Positions 28,201 through 36,559 are shown, counted from the first letter of the stretch. The stretch is 64,000 nucleotides of DNA from Euryarchaeota archaeon TMED173 (GCA_002172185.1 NHHW01000007.1:40116-104115); one strand, 5' to 3'. Notes: generated by a model from the sequence alone, not told the origin. Numbers and translations: made by a program.

Positions 28201-28911
28201 GTAAATAGATCTTAGAATCAAAGCTATTCCCAGGGAAGCGATCATCATCACTTGCGGGCTTGAGTCTCGTAGTCTGAAGCCCCTGTAGACGATCCTGTCG
28301 ATTAACACCCCTAGAAGTCCGGTCATGATGAATGCCATTAACAGTGATCTGAGTAGGAGCGACCAGGCTATTACTCCGTCAATGGGGGCCTCCTTGAGTA
28401 CGAAATAGTACTCGCTCCAGCCTAGGATCATACCAAAGTACATGCCCACCATGAACAGCTCGGACTGTGCGAAGTTTCCGTATCTCTGGACCTTGTATGT
28501 CAGTGTCAGACCGATTGCTATCGAGAGGTATGTCGCAGCCCACATCAGGGTGGATGTCCCTAGGTTGGTCAAGTCGAAGGTTATCGATGCAGCCTCTCCC
28601 TTTCCCTTGAGTAGCATCTCTATCGTGAAAAGCACCAGGGCGAATAGTAAGGCTGGAGAGGAGAGTATCGCTGCTGATCTCAAACGATTGACAGCAGGGG
28701 AACCCCCTGGTTTTGTGTCTAACAGAATCTTGACGATTGCGAATCCGCATGAGAGGGACTGGACTACTTGGAGAAGCCAAATCATGTCATTTGGTATAGA
28801 TCCGAATAGAATGCTATCCAGGAGATTCAGGGCCCCCAGTCCGTATAGCAGGCCGAGAAGCAGTGCGTCTAGAAGCAGGAAAATAGCTAGGGCGGCTCGT
28901 CTGCTCAGCAT
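25249..28911 (-). CDS. Fused Liv-type permease LivH-LivM with a large insert
   Basis: 1220 residues, about four times the size of a usual Liv permease. Residues 1-115 are extra hydrophobic helices. LivH runs from about 120 to 485: YGNFAQSELFMVGMY, the EAA-loop signature MRAVADNPELAASSGI, and MVGFVRASS. An extracellular-looking insertion lies at about 245-335. Residues 500-755 are a linker holding a short hydrophobic, TM2-like GILGLHHWVRGR stretch, a Ser/Asp-rich part, a helix at 633-652 and an amphipathic helical segment. LivM runs from about 755 to 1200: MAFSLNLHTGYTGMVNFG, then VKAIREDEEVAQHHGHDVLK. Joining the two makes the heterodimer one chain. The overlaps with livG and the receptor gene upstream define its transporter. 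Confidence 0.9.
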   Translation of the reverse strand: MLSRRAALAIFLLLDALLLGLLYGLGALNLLDSILFGSIPNDMIWLLQVVQSLSCGFAIVKILLDTKPGGSPAVNRLRSAAILSSPALLFALVLFTIEMLLKGKGEAASITFDLTNLGTSTLMWAATYLSIAIGLTLTYKVQRYGNFAQSELFMVGMYFGMILGWSEYYFVLKEAPIDGVIAWSLLLRSLLMAFIMTGLLGVLIDRIVYRGFRLRDSSPQVMMIASLGIALILRSIYFMRFSSAKVRFIPDSDFTATTNRWELPTSRIKLNLGERSLAEGGTYTHQTCEQTGIDEISGEPIMERTVSEGIRPTLEIYDIGIDCVSPITSNLSYANGSLPVVVFISVAMLVLLLNKTRLGMRMRAVADNPELAASSGINVERVQQTSAFLSAGITGVGGAIFSVTLLFNPTTGFALLLPAFAVIVLGTIGSVSGAIIASLMVGFVRASSTPILTGVGFPLDRSGYSALSGVMPYVFLVAILIVLPKGLGDAIERWNIEKERNRNRKIPSEIDTRIVAILALLPTGILGLHHWVRGRSDKAQNFSIIAFGSYVAQKVMRFIGKNSLADGACSDSCIESESSSSNIELITSNPDSSLSIQDSPYFDVDASDLDQKWFELMELEIQIVNAISDISDWLWPWIPLVLWVFAIGQGLKILKNGQINENEDRVDAISMQLLRVRNTINSSLKEPILKVSTSISEANKAHSAMITKIEIGISDLFLKWRSMITDKSQKVINLLSDERLNRIRDPYGREGKKGSWIAFAALATIILYLIWWLPVNSSPEEFWWDKIFQVSNVTIAMCVFILMAFSLNLHTGYTGMVNFGIIFFVGVGAITVSVLSSPERYHGYGWGVLPATIFAVLLAAIIGWTLAFPTARLRTDYFAIVTISLGEVVRMLMSAEPLLRTGPVKSAIGIGSYPLPLKEWWFCGRGVKTGLEEEFLSPDYCKWASPALDSPANSISDLLSLGEPAPYSLLLATISIFCVLTIWWILERILTSPWGRIVKAIREDEEVAQHHGHDVLKHKAASLALGAGICGLAGAIWAWQLTGLSPTFMSPAGSTFLVWAAFIIGGSANNKGMVIGASIIVLTGFVFNVLAVASTPDLPLYETAITIDKTFKWIVTDQLEITGIFLIVMFVGVIARRSRLVEYGFWGSIVFCFTAMFMGGYRSLMAASDYTGEVTISGGGMSYVRLMLVGTLMLVSLILNPKGLLPEVPSRPERPSEDAV

Positions 28912-28959
28912 ATGACCATATTCTGCTATCTAGTCATATGGCATTAAATTTGAGTTGGG

Positions 28960-28989
28960 GCAGTGCGGCGGGAATACCCGCCGCACTGC
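28960..28989 (-). promoter_or_regulatory. Intercistronic 13-bp perfect hairpin between receptor and permease genes
   Basis: GCAGTGCGGCGGG at 28960-28972 pairs perfectly with CCCGCCGCACTGC at 28977-28989 around a 4-base loop. It lies 33 bases downstream of the receptor stop codon and about 50 bases before the permease start, with no strong T-run after it. Such structures between a binding-protein gene and its permease usually stabilise the upstream mRNA or partly terminate transcription, giving more receptor than permease. That role here is inference. Confidence 0.65.
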
Positions 28990-29021
28990 TTTACGTCTTC
29001 CCTGTTTGTTCGTCTCTAAGC

Positions 29022-32000
29022 CTACATAGTGGGCTGGTCTGAGACCGTTCCAAGGAGCCAGGCCTTGGTACAATCATAGCTCACTGCGTCAGTCGTTGCT
29101 GTGAACGTTCCAACGCAGAAGCCAGTTCCGTCTATTTCCCCATGCGCGTTGAACGCTATGACTCCGGAGGCTCCGTTGAAGTTGGCTCCTGTGGACGCTA
29201 TGGCTTGAGCCGGCGTCGCTCCTGCTAGAGAGGCGAAGGCCGAGAGCGCCATGATGACCGATGCGTCGAAGGCTTGCTCGGCGAACTGTCCCTTGGGTAT
29301 GTCCACTAGGGTGTCATCTACTCCATCGCCATCAGTATCTACCATTGCCTTGGCGAACTGTGCCCATAGAAGTGGGAACACATCCTGCACTGGGTTAGTC
29401 CCACCATCGGCATCGGACTGCGCCCATGTGGGAAGTCCTGGATTCGTGGTGATGATACCGTTCAGGATCGACTTGTCGGTTAGGGTGTCACCTAGGGTCA
29501 CCGATCCTATTCCGTCAGCTCCGTAGATCTGGCCGGACCATGAGTCGCTGGCCAGTTCCTGAATCAGTCCTGCTCCATCCTCGTTGTAGGCGAATATGGC
29601 CACTGCATCACAGTTGTTGGACTGCAGTTCTTGTGTGGCATCGTTGTACATGGTCGCGGATGCGCTGGCTGCATCGTAGGTCGATTGGCTGCAGAGGGTG
29701 TGTCCCTTTGCTTCCATTGCGTTCTTGAAGCCGTTGGCCAAACCAGCGTTGTATGCGTCCGCACCGCTGACGATCGCTAAGCTGGTCCCGTGGCCGTTTG
29801 CATCGACGACGTCAGCTAGAGCTTGTGACTGCTCTGCATCGCTAGGCACGACTCTCCAGAAGAGAGGGTGTATTACCTCGTCGCTCAGTATGGCTCCGGT
29901 AGATGCATAGGAGATCATTGGTATCCCGGCTGGGGCCAGCACTCCGTTGGCAGCTATTGAGGCTCCTGAGCAAGCAGGTCCGACTACTCCCCATACACCA
30001 GACGAAACTAGAGAGCTTGCTGATACTGTGGCAACGTCTCCGTTTCCGCAAGCCGAGTCAATTGGTATGAACTCGAACTGCACATTCTGGTTCCATGCGA
30101 TTCGGTTGGCTAGGGTCTCCGCGATCTGGTAAGAGACTGCGAAAGACGGCCATAGCGCACTGATATCCGGGCTGGTAATGTCGCCCATGAATCCGAGTTT
30201 TACAGTCGTGCCAGCGAACGTGACGTCAGCAATTCCTCCTGCCACGGTCCAGGTCCTCTCGACGTTGAAGTAGTCTCCATAGGTTGGAACGTTGTAGAAG
30301 GTGCCTACGCTGTAGGTGTAGACTTCTCCGGATACGTCACCGCTTGATGTGAAGACGTGGGTACCGGAGGCACCTGTGTGCCCGGTTCCGGATCCGACCA
30401 TCGGGACATGCGCCCCCATATCGGCTCCGTCATCCATCAGTGCTGCTGCTCCAATCATCATGATCGCGTCGTACAGCTCGGAGGTGAATATCCCGGCAGA
30501 ACAGTCGGCATCGGCGGCGCAGGTGGCTGGGAAGTCACCTGTGCTAACACCAGTTCCTCCTGGTTGTGTGGATACCATGCCATTGAGAGCAGCGGTATCT
30601 ATTCCGGCTGCAGTGAAAGCGTCGACCACCGCGCCTCCGGCCATTCCGTCTGGACCGAATGCGGGAATCATGCTTCCCTGCCCCCTAAGGCCACCGAGCA
30701 TCATTGCTCCGTCAGGACTGTAGGAAGCTAGTAGCACAGAGTCGCAAGCGGTTCCATCAGCGGATCCTGCTAGAACTGCCGCAACTGCATCCCCGACCGT
30801 GGCCGTGGAGAGTCCTGAGGTGTCGTATGTAAATCTCGTACATACCTGGTGGTCTGCCTTCGCATTGAAGGCAGTGGTGAATGCATCACCGACTCCAGCA
30901 CCGTAAGCGTTGGTCATCGATAGGATTGCCGTGCTCCTAAGTCCTGCTGCAGAGATTACATCGGCCAATGCGTCGCCCTGGTAGGCGTCGCTAGGTACTA
31001 CTCTGTAGAAGTGTGGGTATGACACAGCGTCGCTCAGTGCGGGTGAAGTGCTCGCGAAGGATATCATCGGGATACCTGCCGCGTTTAGCACGGAGTTAGC
31101 TCCCATGGATGCTCCAGAGCAAGCTGCTCCTGCTACTGCTACTACTCCTGCGTCCTTTACTGCTTGAGCAGCCGCGATTCCACCGGCCTCAGAGCACTGG
31201 GTGCTCGCGTAGCTCATCTGGAAGTCGTAGGTTGGGTTCGCGGAGTTGAGGTCAGCAAAGGCATGATCTCTAGCGAAGGTGAAGGCTGGGGCGAAGTTCG
31301 CCAGATCAGCCTCGTTGTCGTAGATTACACCAAGCTTGATTACCTTCTTCGACGCATCGTTTGCAGCTCCAGCATAATGGGCTGCAATCTCGTCAGAAAC
31401 TGCGTGAGCAATGTCAGCATCGAAACCGACAACGTTGTTGTCAGCATCGTAGCTCTCGAAGGGCGGGTAGAATGGGTCTGTGCAGACCTTCAATTGCCCG
31501 GACTCGAGTACTCCAGTGAGGGTCGATCCCTCGGAAGGAGTGGGGTATGCTGTAGCCGTGTCAGCGGTAGAGTCATCTGCCAGCCTGTTGGTGTCAGAGA
31601 ACGAGTTCCCGTAGATGACGTCGTACTCGCCTGATGCAACTACTGCAGCGATAGCGACGTTCAGTGCATCTAGGAGCTCGCTCGAGTCCTCGCGGACTGC
31701 GAAGCCGAAGTTCTCGTCGGAGAAGGTATCCAGAAGGGTACCCTCCAGCTCCAGAACTGGAGCATCGCCCATGGCATACTGTACGTCACCGTTGTCCAAA
31801 GCGGCGATTACCGATGGGAAGTCTTCGTAACCCGATACTGTGGCCATTGCTAGATTGTCAGCGGCGTAAAGATCCGAGGTTGTACCAGACTGCACGCCAA
31901 TTGTGACTCCGGCTGCGTTCAGCTCGGATACATCGGTGATGGAAGCAGCACCGGTGCCGCCAATCACTCCCTGCGTACTAGTGTAGTACGCAGACGTGAA

Positions 32001-32249
32001 GTCGACTACCTCGTCTCTTGCATCAGTCTTGGTCATCGCCGAGATTATGACGTCGCACATCTCGCCGGCATTCAGGTTAGGGATAATGGGGTCCCATCCG
32101 GACTCCACCCAGACAACGCTGACGTCATTAGCCATCGATATGGTCCATTCAACATCATCATCGTCATCGTCCCCCCCTGCGCATCCAGCTAGGCTTGCAG
32201 CCAGCATGCTCAGGGTAAGCATCATTGCTATCATTTTCTTGTTATACAT
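29022..32249 (-). CDS. Three-domain receptor lipoprotein: permuted SBP_bac_3 plus two Peripla_BP_6 domains
   Basis: 1075 residues. A signal peptide ends in a lipobox (LAGC, Cys23) followed by an aspartate run. Residues 38-218 are an amino-acid-binding SBP_bac_3 fold that starts in its middle: WDPIIPNLNAGEMCDVIISA comes first, through VVASGEYDVIYGNSFS, the usual C-terminal end. The normally N-terminal segment follows at about 247-295 (GQLKVCTDPFYPPFESYDAD...GFDADIA). So the domain order is permuted. Residues 303-660 and 683-1070 are two LivJ-like domains, each with a VGPACSGAS-like/AGIPMIS pair. It is the first gene of the Liv operon. In animals the same two folds form ionotropic glutamate receptors, in a different arrangement. 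Ligands are probably amino acids. Confidence 0.88.
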   Translation of the reverse strand: MYNKKMIAMMLTLSMLAASLAGCAGGDDDDDDVEWTISMANDVSVVWVESGWDPIIPNLNAGEMCDVIISAMTKTDARDEVVDFTSAYYTSTQGVIGGTGAASITDVSELNAAGVTIGVQSGTTSDLYAADNLAMATVSGYEDFPSVIAALDNGDVQYAMGDAPVLELEGTLLDTFSDENFGFAVREDSSELLDALNVAIAAVVASGEYDVIYGNSFSDTNRLADDSTADTATAYPTPSEGSTLTGVLESGQLKVCTDPFYPPFESYDADNNVVGFDADIAHAVSDEIAAHYAGAANDASKKVIKLGVIYDNEADLANFAPAFTFARDHAFADLNSANPTYDFQMSYASTQCSEAGGIAAAQAVKDAGVVAVAGAACSGASMGANSVLNAAGIPMISFASTSPALSDAVSYPHFYRVVPSDAYQGDALADVISAAGLRSTAILSMTNAYGAGVGDAFTTAFNAKADHQVCTRFTYDTSGLSTATVGDAVAAVLAGSADGTACDSVLLASYSPDGAMMLGGLRGQGSMIPAFGPDGMAGGAVVDAFTAAGIDTAALNGMVSTQPGGTGVSTGDFPATCAADADCSAGIFTSELYDAIMMIGAAALMDDGADMGAHVPMVGSGTGHTGASGTHVFTSSGDVSGEVYTYSVGTFYNVPTYGDYFNVERTWTVAGGIADVTFAGTTVKLGFMGDITSPDISALWPSFAVSYQIAETLANRIAWNQNVQFEFIPIDSACGNGDVATVSASSLVSSGVWGVVGPACSGASIAANGVLAPAGIPMISYASTGAILSDEVIHPLFWRVVPSDAEQSQALADVVDANGHGTSLAIVSGADAYNAGLANGFKNAMEAKGHTLCSQSTYDAASASATMYNDATQELQSNNCDAVAIFAYNEDGAGLIQELASDSWSGQIYGADGIGSVTLGDTLTDKSILNGIITTNPGLPTWAQSDADGGTNPVQDVFPLLWAQFAKAMVDTDGDGVDDTLVDIPKGQFAEQAFDASVIMALSAFASLAGATPAQAIASTGANFNGASGVIAFNAHGEIDGTGFCVGTFTATTDAVSYDCTKAWLLGTVSDQPTM

Positions 32250-32313
32250 AGTGTTCTCACTATCCGTAAGCCTCCCGAGCGAACTATGAGTTATAGAGAT
32301 TGTTGATTTGTTC

Positions 32314-32323
32314 TTTATAAGTA
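32314..32323. promoter_or_regulatory. TATA-like element in the divergent receptor/purM region
   Basis: CTTTATAAGT is close to an archaeal TATA box on both strands. On the minus strand it is about 65 bases before the receptor start, and on the plus strand about 78 bases before the purM ATG. It may serve either or both genes. Judged by eye. Confidence 0.45.
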
Positions 32324-32400
32324 AATATCAAAAAATGTGTTTTTTCGCCCTTTCCGAGGCATTTACAGATTCAAGATTTTCAGAATCTGAGAGGTTCATC

Positions 32401-33561
32401 ATGCGAGAGTATGAAGATGCCCTCACTGCACGGGGGAACATGGAGGAGCCACCGCTCGATTACGCGACAAGTGGAGTTGACATTGATCTTGAAGCAGAGG
32501 CTGTTTCCAGCCTAGTGGGCTCAATAGAGTCTTCAGCAAGGCTTCCTGGTGAGTTAGGGGCTCCTATTCAACTTCCAGGCGGTTTTGGAGGAATTGTTGA
32601 GTTCGGAGACTCATGCTTGGTTCTGGCTACTGACGGAGTCGGTTCAAAGTTGCAAATTGCTAACGAGGTGGGACATCTCGGGGGGGTTGGTTTCGACTGC
32701 GTTGCCATGAATGTGAATGACCTGATCTGTGTTGGAGCTGAGCCATTAGCGTTTGTTGACTACATTGCGGTGACTGAGGCCGATCCGATCGTACATGCAG
32801 AACTAGGAGAGTCTTTGTCCAAGGCATGTATGGAGGCAAGAGTGACCCTAGCAGGGGGGGAGACTGCTACTCTTCCCGGGATAGTAAAGGAGCTGGATCT
32901 CTCTGGCACTGCACTTGGTTGGTTCCCCAAGGGAAATGGGGTCACTGGGGAGAGTCTAACGGAGGGCGATGTCTTGATTGGTTTACCAAGTAGTGGTATC
33001 CACTCTAATGGTTTCACACTGGTAAGAGCTGTTTTAGATAGGTCAGGACTAAGCCTAATGAAGGAAAGTCCGTTTGAAGCTAATTGTGATTTCAGAAAAA
33101 TCGAGAGGTTCTCCGATTCCGATGCCTTAACACTGGGGGAGGTCCTGCTGAATCCGACTAGGATTTATGTCGACCCCTTGGTTGATCTAATAAATGAGTC
33201 TAGGATAGAGGGCGGTGTTTGCGATTCAGATTCGATCAAGGCCCTAGCTCACATTACAGGAGGTGGGTTATCAAATCTGTTGAGACTTCACGATTCACTG
33301 GGTTGGCACATTGATCAACCATTGACTCCTCAACCAGAGTTTCAGTGGATTTCTGAAGTCGGAGGAGTTAGTGATTTAGAGATGCACAGAACATTCAATA
33401 TGGGCATGGGAATGTTGGTGGCAGTAGATGCAGCCAGTGCAGCTTCAATCTCAAATTGGCTAGGCGAGCGTTTGCCTGGGACTCGAATAGTTGGATATGT
33501 TACTTCAGGAGATAGAGTGGTTACCCACTCCAACCCAGAAGTTGTTTTCGACAAATACTAA
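32401..33561 (+). CDS. purM: Phosphoribosylformylglycinamidine cyclo-ligase (AIR synthetase)
   Basis: ATP-dependent closure of FGAM to AIR in purine synthesis. The ATG at 32401 gives 386 residues beginning MREYEDALTARG; the upstream in-frame 31 codons from 32308 are low-complexity and lie over the promoter. Family motifs: YATSGVDIDLEAEAV near the N-terminus, LATDGVGSKLQIA, the CVAMNVNDLICVGAEPL phosphate-binding loop, the GGETATLPG core, LPSSGIHSNGFTLVR and the C-terminal HITGGGLSNLLR. The gene is followed 21 bases later by trm1. Confidence 0.94.
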   Translation: MREYEDALTARGNMEEPPLDYATSGVDIDLEAEAVSSLVGSIESSARLPGELGAPIQLPGGFGGIVEFGDSCLVLATDGVGSKLQIANEVGHLGGVGFDCVAMNVNDLICVGAEPLAFVDYIAVTEADPIVHAELGESLSKACMEARVTLAGGETATLPGIVKELDLSGTALGWFPKGNGVTGESLTEGDVLIGLPSSGIHSNGFTLVRAVLDRSGLSLMKESPFEANCDFRKIERFSDSDALTLGEVLLNPTRIYVDPLVDLINESRIEGGVCDSDSIKALAHITGGGLSNLLRLHDSLGWHIDQPLTPQPEFQWISEVGGVSDLEMHRTFNMGMGMLVAVDAASAASISNWLGERLPGTRIVGYVTSGDRVVTHSNPEVVFDKY

Positions 33562-33582
33562 TGACGGTCAATTCCTTTTGTA

Positions 33583-34932
33583 ATGTCTCCTCCGCCCGAC
33601 ATGGAACGAGAAGCCAAGATGCCAGAAATGGGTTCTCCGTACAGGGAAGGGAGGACCATGTTGTTGCTCCCAGAAAATGCTTCTGATGGCTTGCTTGGCC
33701 CTAGGAGTAAGAGTTCTGGTGAGGTCTTCTACAACTCAGCAATGTCGGGAAGTAGAACGAGAAGCGTGTTGCTACTCAGGCATTCAATAGAATGTGGTCT
33801 TCTAGGATTAGGTAAGATTTACGCTATCGATGGTTTGACTGCCTCCGGACTTAGGGCAAGAAGGTGGCTAAACGAGGTTCCTGAAGAGATGGCTGCTAGA
33901 GTTTTCGTAGAAATTGTCGATCTAGATGAGCTATCCTTGGAATGGGCCAAGGCGTCAAACAACCGCTTCCCTCCTTTACATGGAAAGGGGACGATTGAAG
34001 CTATTCATGGAGATCTGAGATCTTCAGTTCTGAGAAGCGGGAGACACTGGGTCGACATAGACCCATATGGTTCTCCAGTACCATTCCTGGATTCGGCGAT
34101 GCAGTCAATGGCCAGGAGTGGAGTAATGGAGGTAAGTGCCACGGATACGGCTGCTCTAACTGGATCTTCGAAGACGGCACTAATGAGAAGATATGGTGCT
34201 AGAGTTAGGAACGATTCGCTGTCTCATGATTCTGGAATGAGGGTTTTGCTTGCGATAATTTCTAGAATTGCGGCAAGACACGATAGGACATTGCATCCAC
34301 TTCTTTCTATCTGGGATTCGCACCATCTGAGGGTCTCCTTCAGGATTAAGAAAGGAATTTCTGCTGCCAATGATCTGGAAACTAATATCGGTTGGAGGGT
34401 CTTTTCTCCCAATACAGAGGAAGTGATCGCGTCCATGGAATACGGGTTCCATCACGGGGAATCATTGGAAACTCTGCCTATGCACTGTATGCTACCGTTG
34501 GAATATCCAGTCAATAGGAAGGATCCTAGGATTTCGGGACCTATGTGGGTCGGACCGACTGGGGACTGTGATGCTATGGCATCGATGACTGAGGACTCCG
34601 CTCTGGAGAATTGCGGCCCGATATTCTCACTTGACGATCCGCTTGAGTGGGATGAGAAGAGATGTGAATTGGAGAGAAGGGCGATTGCCAGGAGCGTCAG
34701 GCACATTTCGGAGGAGTCTCTGGCGATCAAATCCAATCAACTGATTGTAGTGGATGATCTTTCTTCTTGGCTTGGGACCGGTGCTCCGCCTAGCCCAAAG
34801 AGAATTGTCGAGTCTCTCAAAGATGCTGGATATTCCGCTGGTGTGTCTAGTTATGGAAGGCCGTCATTCAGGACTGATGCCCCATGGGAAGACGTGATTG
34901 ATGCTGCAAAGTCCATTCAGCCACCGATGTAG
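33583..34932 (+). CDS. trm1: tRNA (guanine-26 N2)-dimethyltransferase
   Basis: Methylates G26 of tRNA using S-adenosylmethionine. The 449 residues contain the Trm1 pattern: VFYNSAMSGSRTRSVLLLRH near the N-terminus, the SAM-binding IDGLTASGLRARRW, the acidic VEIVDLDELSLEWAK, the catalytic WVDIDPYGSPVPFLDSA near 150, and VSATDTAALTGS. The C-terminal domain lacks an evident zinc finger. It overlaps the convergent moaA by 16 bases at the 3' end. Start ATG at 33583, or a nearby internal ATG. Confidence 0.93.
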   Translation: MSPPPDMEREAKMPEMGSPYREGRTMLLLPENASDGLLGPRSKSSGEVFYNSAMSGSRTRSVLLLRHSIECGLLGLGKIYAIDGLTASGLRARRWLNEVPEEMAARVFVEIVDLDELSLEWAKASNNRFPPLHGKGTIEAIHGDLRSSVLRSGRHWVDIDPYGSPVPFLDSAMQSMARSGVMEVSATDTAALTGSSKTALMRRYGARVRNDSLSHDSGMRVLLAIISRIAARHDRTLHPLLSIWDSHHLRVSFRIKKGISAANDLETNIGWRVFSPNTEEVIASMEYGFHHGESLETLPMHCMLPLEYPVNRKDPRISGPMWVGPTGDCDAMASMTEDSALENCGPIFSLDDPLEWDEKRCELERRAIARSVRHISEESLAIKSNQLIVVDDLSSWLGTGAPPSPKRIVESLKDAGYSAGVSSYGRPSFRTDAPWEDVIDAAKSIQPPM

Positions 34933-35900
34933 GACATTTCCACTCTTGGAAGAGAGTTCGGCTTTGGGGACCTGAGTTCGCTATATCTGTCAGATCTAGC
35001 GGACCAAATCTTAGATATTTCATCTGTTAGACCCTGTAATGGCTCGGAGACTATGAGTTTGTCAGCCAAGTCATGGCCCCTGTTGCTGAAAAGGCATGTG
35101 AAAAGCTTCCCATCCGAGGAGAGTCTCGCCCTCACACATCCTCCACAAAATGGTTCAGTTACGGAAGAGATGAATCCTATCTCTCCAGAACCATCCGAGT
35201 GAGACCATCTAGAAGCGACATCAGTTGGAGATTTTCTCTCCATAGGAGATAGGTCGAACTCACTTGATAGTGACTGCAGGACCTCGGAGGTGGGAACTAC
35301 CTGCCCTAAAGACCAATCGTTGGTAGATCCGACATCCATAAACTCGATGAAGCGGACTATGACACTAGAACCCCTAAAGTGCCTAACTATTGGGGCTACC
35401 TCAGACTCATTTATTCCCCTTCGAACGACGCAATTTACCTTTACAGGATAGAGTCCTGAAGATACTGCCGATTCAATTCCACGCATTACCTCTTCAACAG
35501 GGATTATTGAGTCGGTAATCTTTGAGTGGAGCTCTGGTTCGAGAGCGTCTAGACTTACGGTTACCCTGTTAAGTCCTGCTCTTGAGAGCTGCTCTGCTCG
35601 GTCTGCAAGAAGAGAACCGTTAGTTGTTAGAGCCACCTCTATTCCCAACGAGGAAACCATCCTGACCAGTTCGGACAAATCTCGTCTAAGGAGTGGTTCA
35701 CCACCAGTGATCCTGACCTTGTTAAGGCCCAGTGGAATACAGGCAGTAACAAATCTCTGAATCTGCTCATAGGACAGGATGCTCTTGTTTGGAAGGAATT
35801 TGTGCTGTCTTCCGAACTTCTCTTTTGGCATGCAATATCCGCATCTGAAGTTACATCTGTCAGTAACAGACACTCTGAGGTCCCTCAGGGGTCTGCCCAT
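34917..35900 (-). CDS. moaA: GTP 3',8-cyclase MoaA (molybdenum cofactor biosynthesis)
   Basis: Radical-SAM enzyme that makes the first intermediate of the molybdenum cofactor. The CNFRCGYC cluster motif is at the N-terminus after LRDLRVSVTDR. The GGEPLLRRDL motif, the conserved ALTTNGSLL and the VSLDAL region follow. The C-terminal second cluster is visible in CGGCVRARLSSDGKLFTCLF, and the chain ends in the functional Gly-Gly tail (SYIGG). A longer start at 35990 would overlap the divergent nfuA gene; the ATG at 35900 gives the family start MGRPLRDLR. No other moa gene is in the window. Confidence 0.94.
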   Translation of the reverse strand: MGRPLRDLRVSVTDRCNFRCGYCMPKEKFGRQHKFLPNKSILSYEQIQRFVTACIPLGLNKVRITGGEPLLRRDLSELVRMVSSLGIEVALTTNGSLLADRAEQLSRAGLNRVTVSLDALEPELHSKITDSIIPVEEVMRGIESAVSSGLYPVKVNCVVRRGINESEVAPIVRHFRGSSVIVRFIEFMDVGSTNDWSLGQVVPTSEVLQSLSSEFDLSPMERKSPTDVASRWSHSDGSGEIGFISSVTEPFCGGCVRARLSSDGKLFTCLFSNRGHDLADKLIVSEPLQGLTDEISKIWSARSDRYSELRSPKPNSLPRVEMSYIGG

Positions 35901-35998
35901 TTTGTCTCTCGCCACAGAATCACGACTGGGTGGAGGCTGAATAGTTTGTCTTATGGAAGAACAGGTTGAAGAATGAGTGTTTTCTGCCACCTATCAGG

Positions 35999-36559
35999 AT
36001 GCTGGAAATAACTGACAAGGCTAGGGAGATGCTCGGCAAGTTCTCGGAGCAATCTGAAAACGATTTAGTTGCACTAAAGGTTGAGATTGTAGGAAGGGGA
36101 CCGAAGGGGTTTGAGTACGATTTACAACTCATAAGCAAGGAGGATGCCATGGAAGACGATGTTGAATCGGATATCGGGGGCTTGGTCGTTTTCGTAGGAG
36201 CTAGGAGCGCTCCCTATCTTGAAGGGACCGTCCTAGACTACAAGGAGACATTGATGGGAGGTGGGTTTAGTTTCGAGAATCCGAATCCGCTTTGGATTGA
36301 TGATATTTCTAAGGCAGTTGCAGAGGTTATTTCCGACCAAGTCAACCCCCTAGTAGCATCTCATGGAGGACATGTTGACCTAGTGGGAGTGGATGGGGGG
36401 AATGCCATGATCTCATTCGGCGGGGGATGCCAAGGATGCGGAATGGTTGATGTAACCCTGAAAGAGGGAATTGAGGTAATGATTACCGAGGAGGTTCCCG
36501 AGATTACTGCGGTAATCGACATGACAGATCACGAAGCAGGGGCTAATCCGTTCTACTAA
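35999..36559 (+). CDS. nfuA: NfuA-like Fe-S cluster carrier
   Basis: About 186 residues. The first 100 look like a degenerate A-type (HesB-like) domain without its cysteines (opening LEITDKAREMLGKF). The C-terminal NifU domain holds the cluster-binding CxxC: GGGCQGCGMVDV, preceded by LVASHGGHVDLVGVDGG. This order is that of NfuA, which delivers [4Fe-4S] clusters. The ATG at 35999 is preferred over 35966 because it matches the family start. It starts divergently from moaA with a short shared region, and moaA itself needs Fe-S clusters. Confidence 0.88.
   Translation: MLEITDKAREMLGKFSEQSENDLVALKVEIVGRGPKGFEYDLQLISKEDAMEDDVESDIGGLVVFVGARSAPYLEGTVLDYKETLMGGGFSFENPNPLWIDDISKAVAEVISDQVNPLVASHGGHVDLVGVDGGNAMISFGGGCQGCGMVDVTLKEGIEVMITEEVPEITAVIDMTDHEAGANPFY

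Noticed and set aside
30349-30723. Plus-strand ORFs across the receptor gene
   Set aside because: They mirror the high-GC receptor sequence and carry no family motifs; the minus-strand receptor explains the region.
29096-32249. Receptor as a glutamate-receptor-like ion channel
   Set aside because: Domain folds are shared with ionotropic receptors, but there is no pore-like membrane helix; it ends as a soluble lipoprotein next to transporter genes.
32308-32400. Longer purM start
   Set aside because: The first 31 codons are Phe/Lys-rich, cover the promoter-like region and lack family similarity; ATG at 32401 is the better start.
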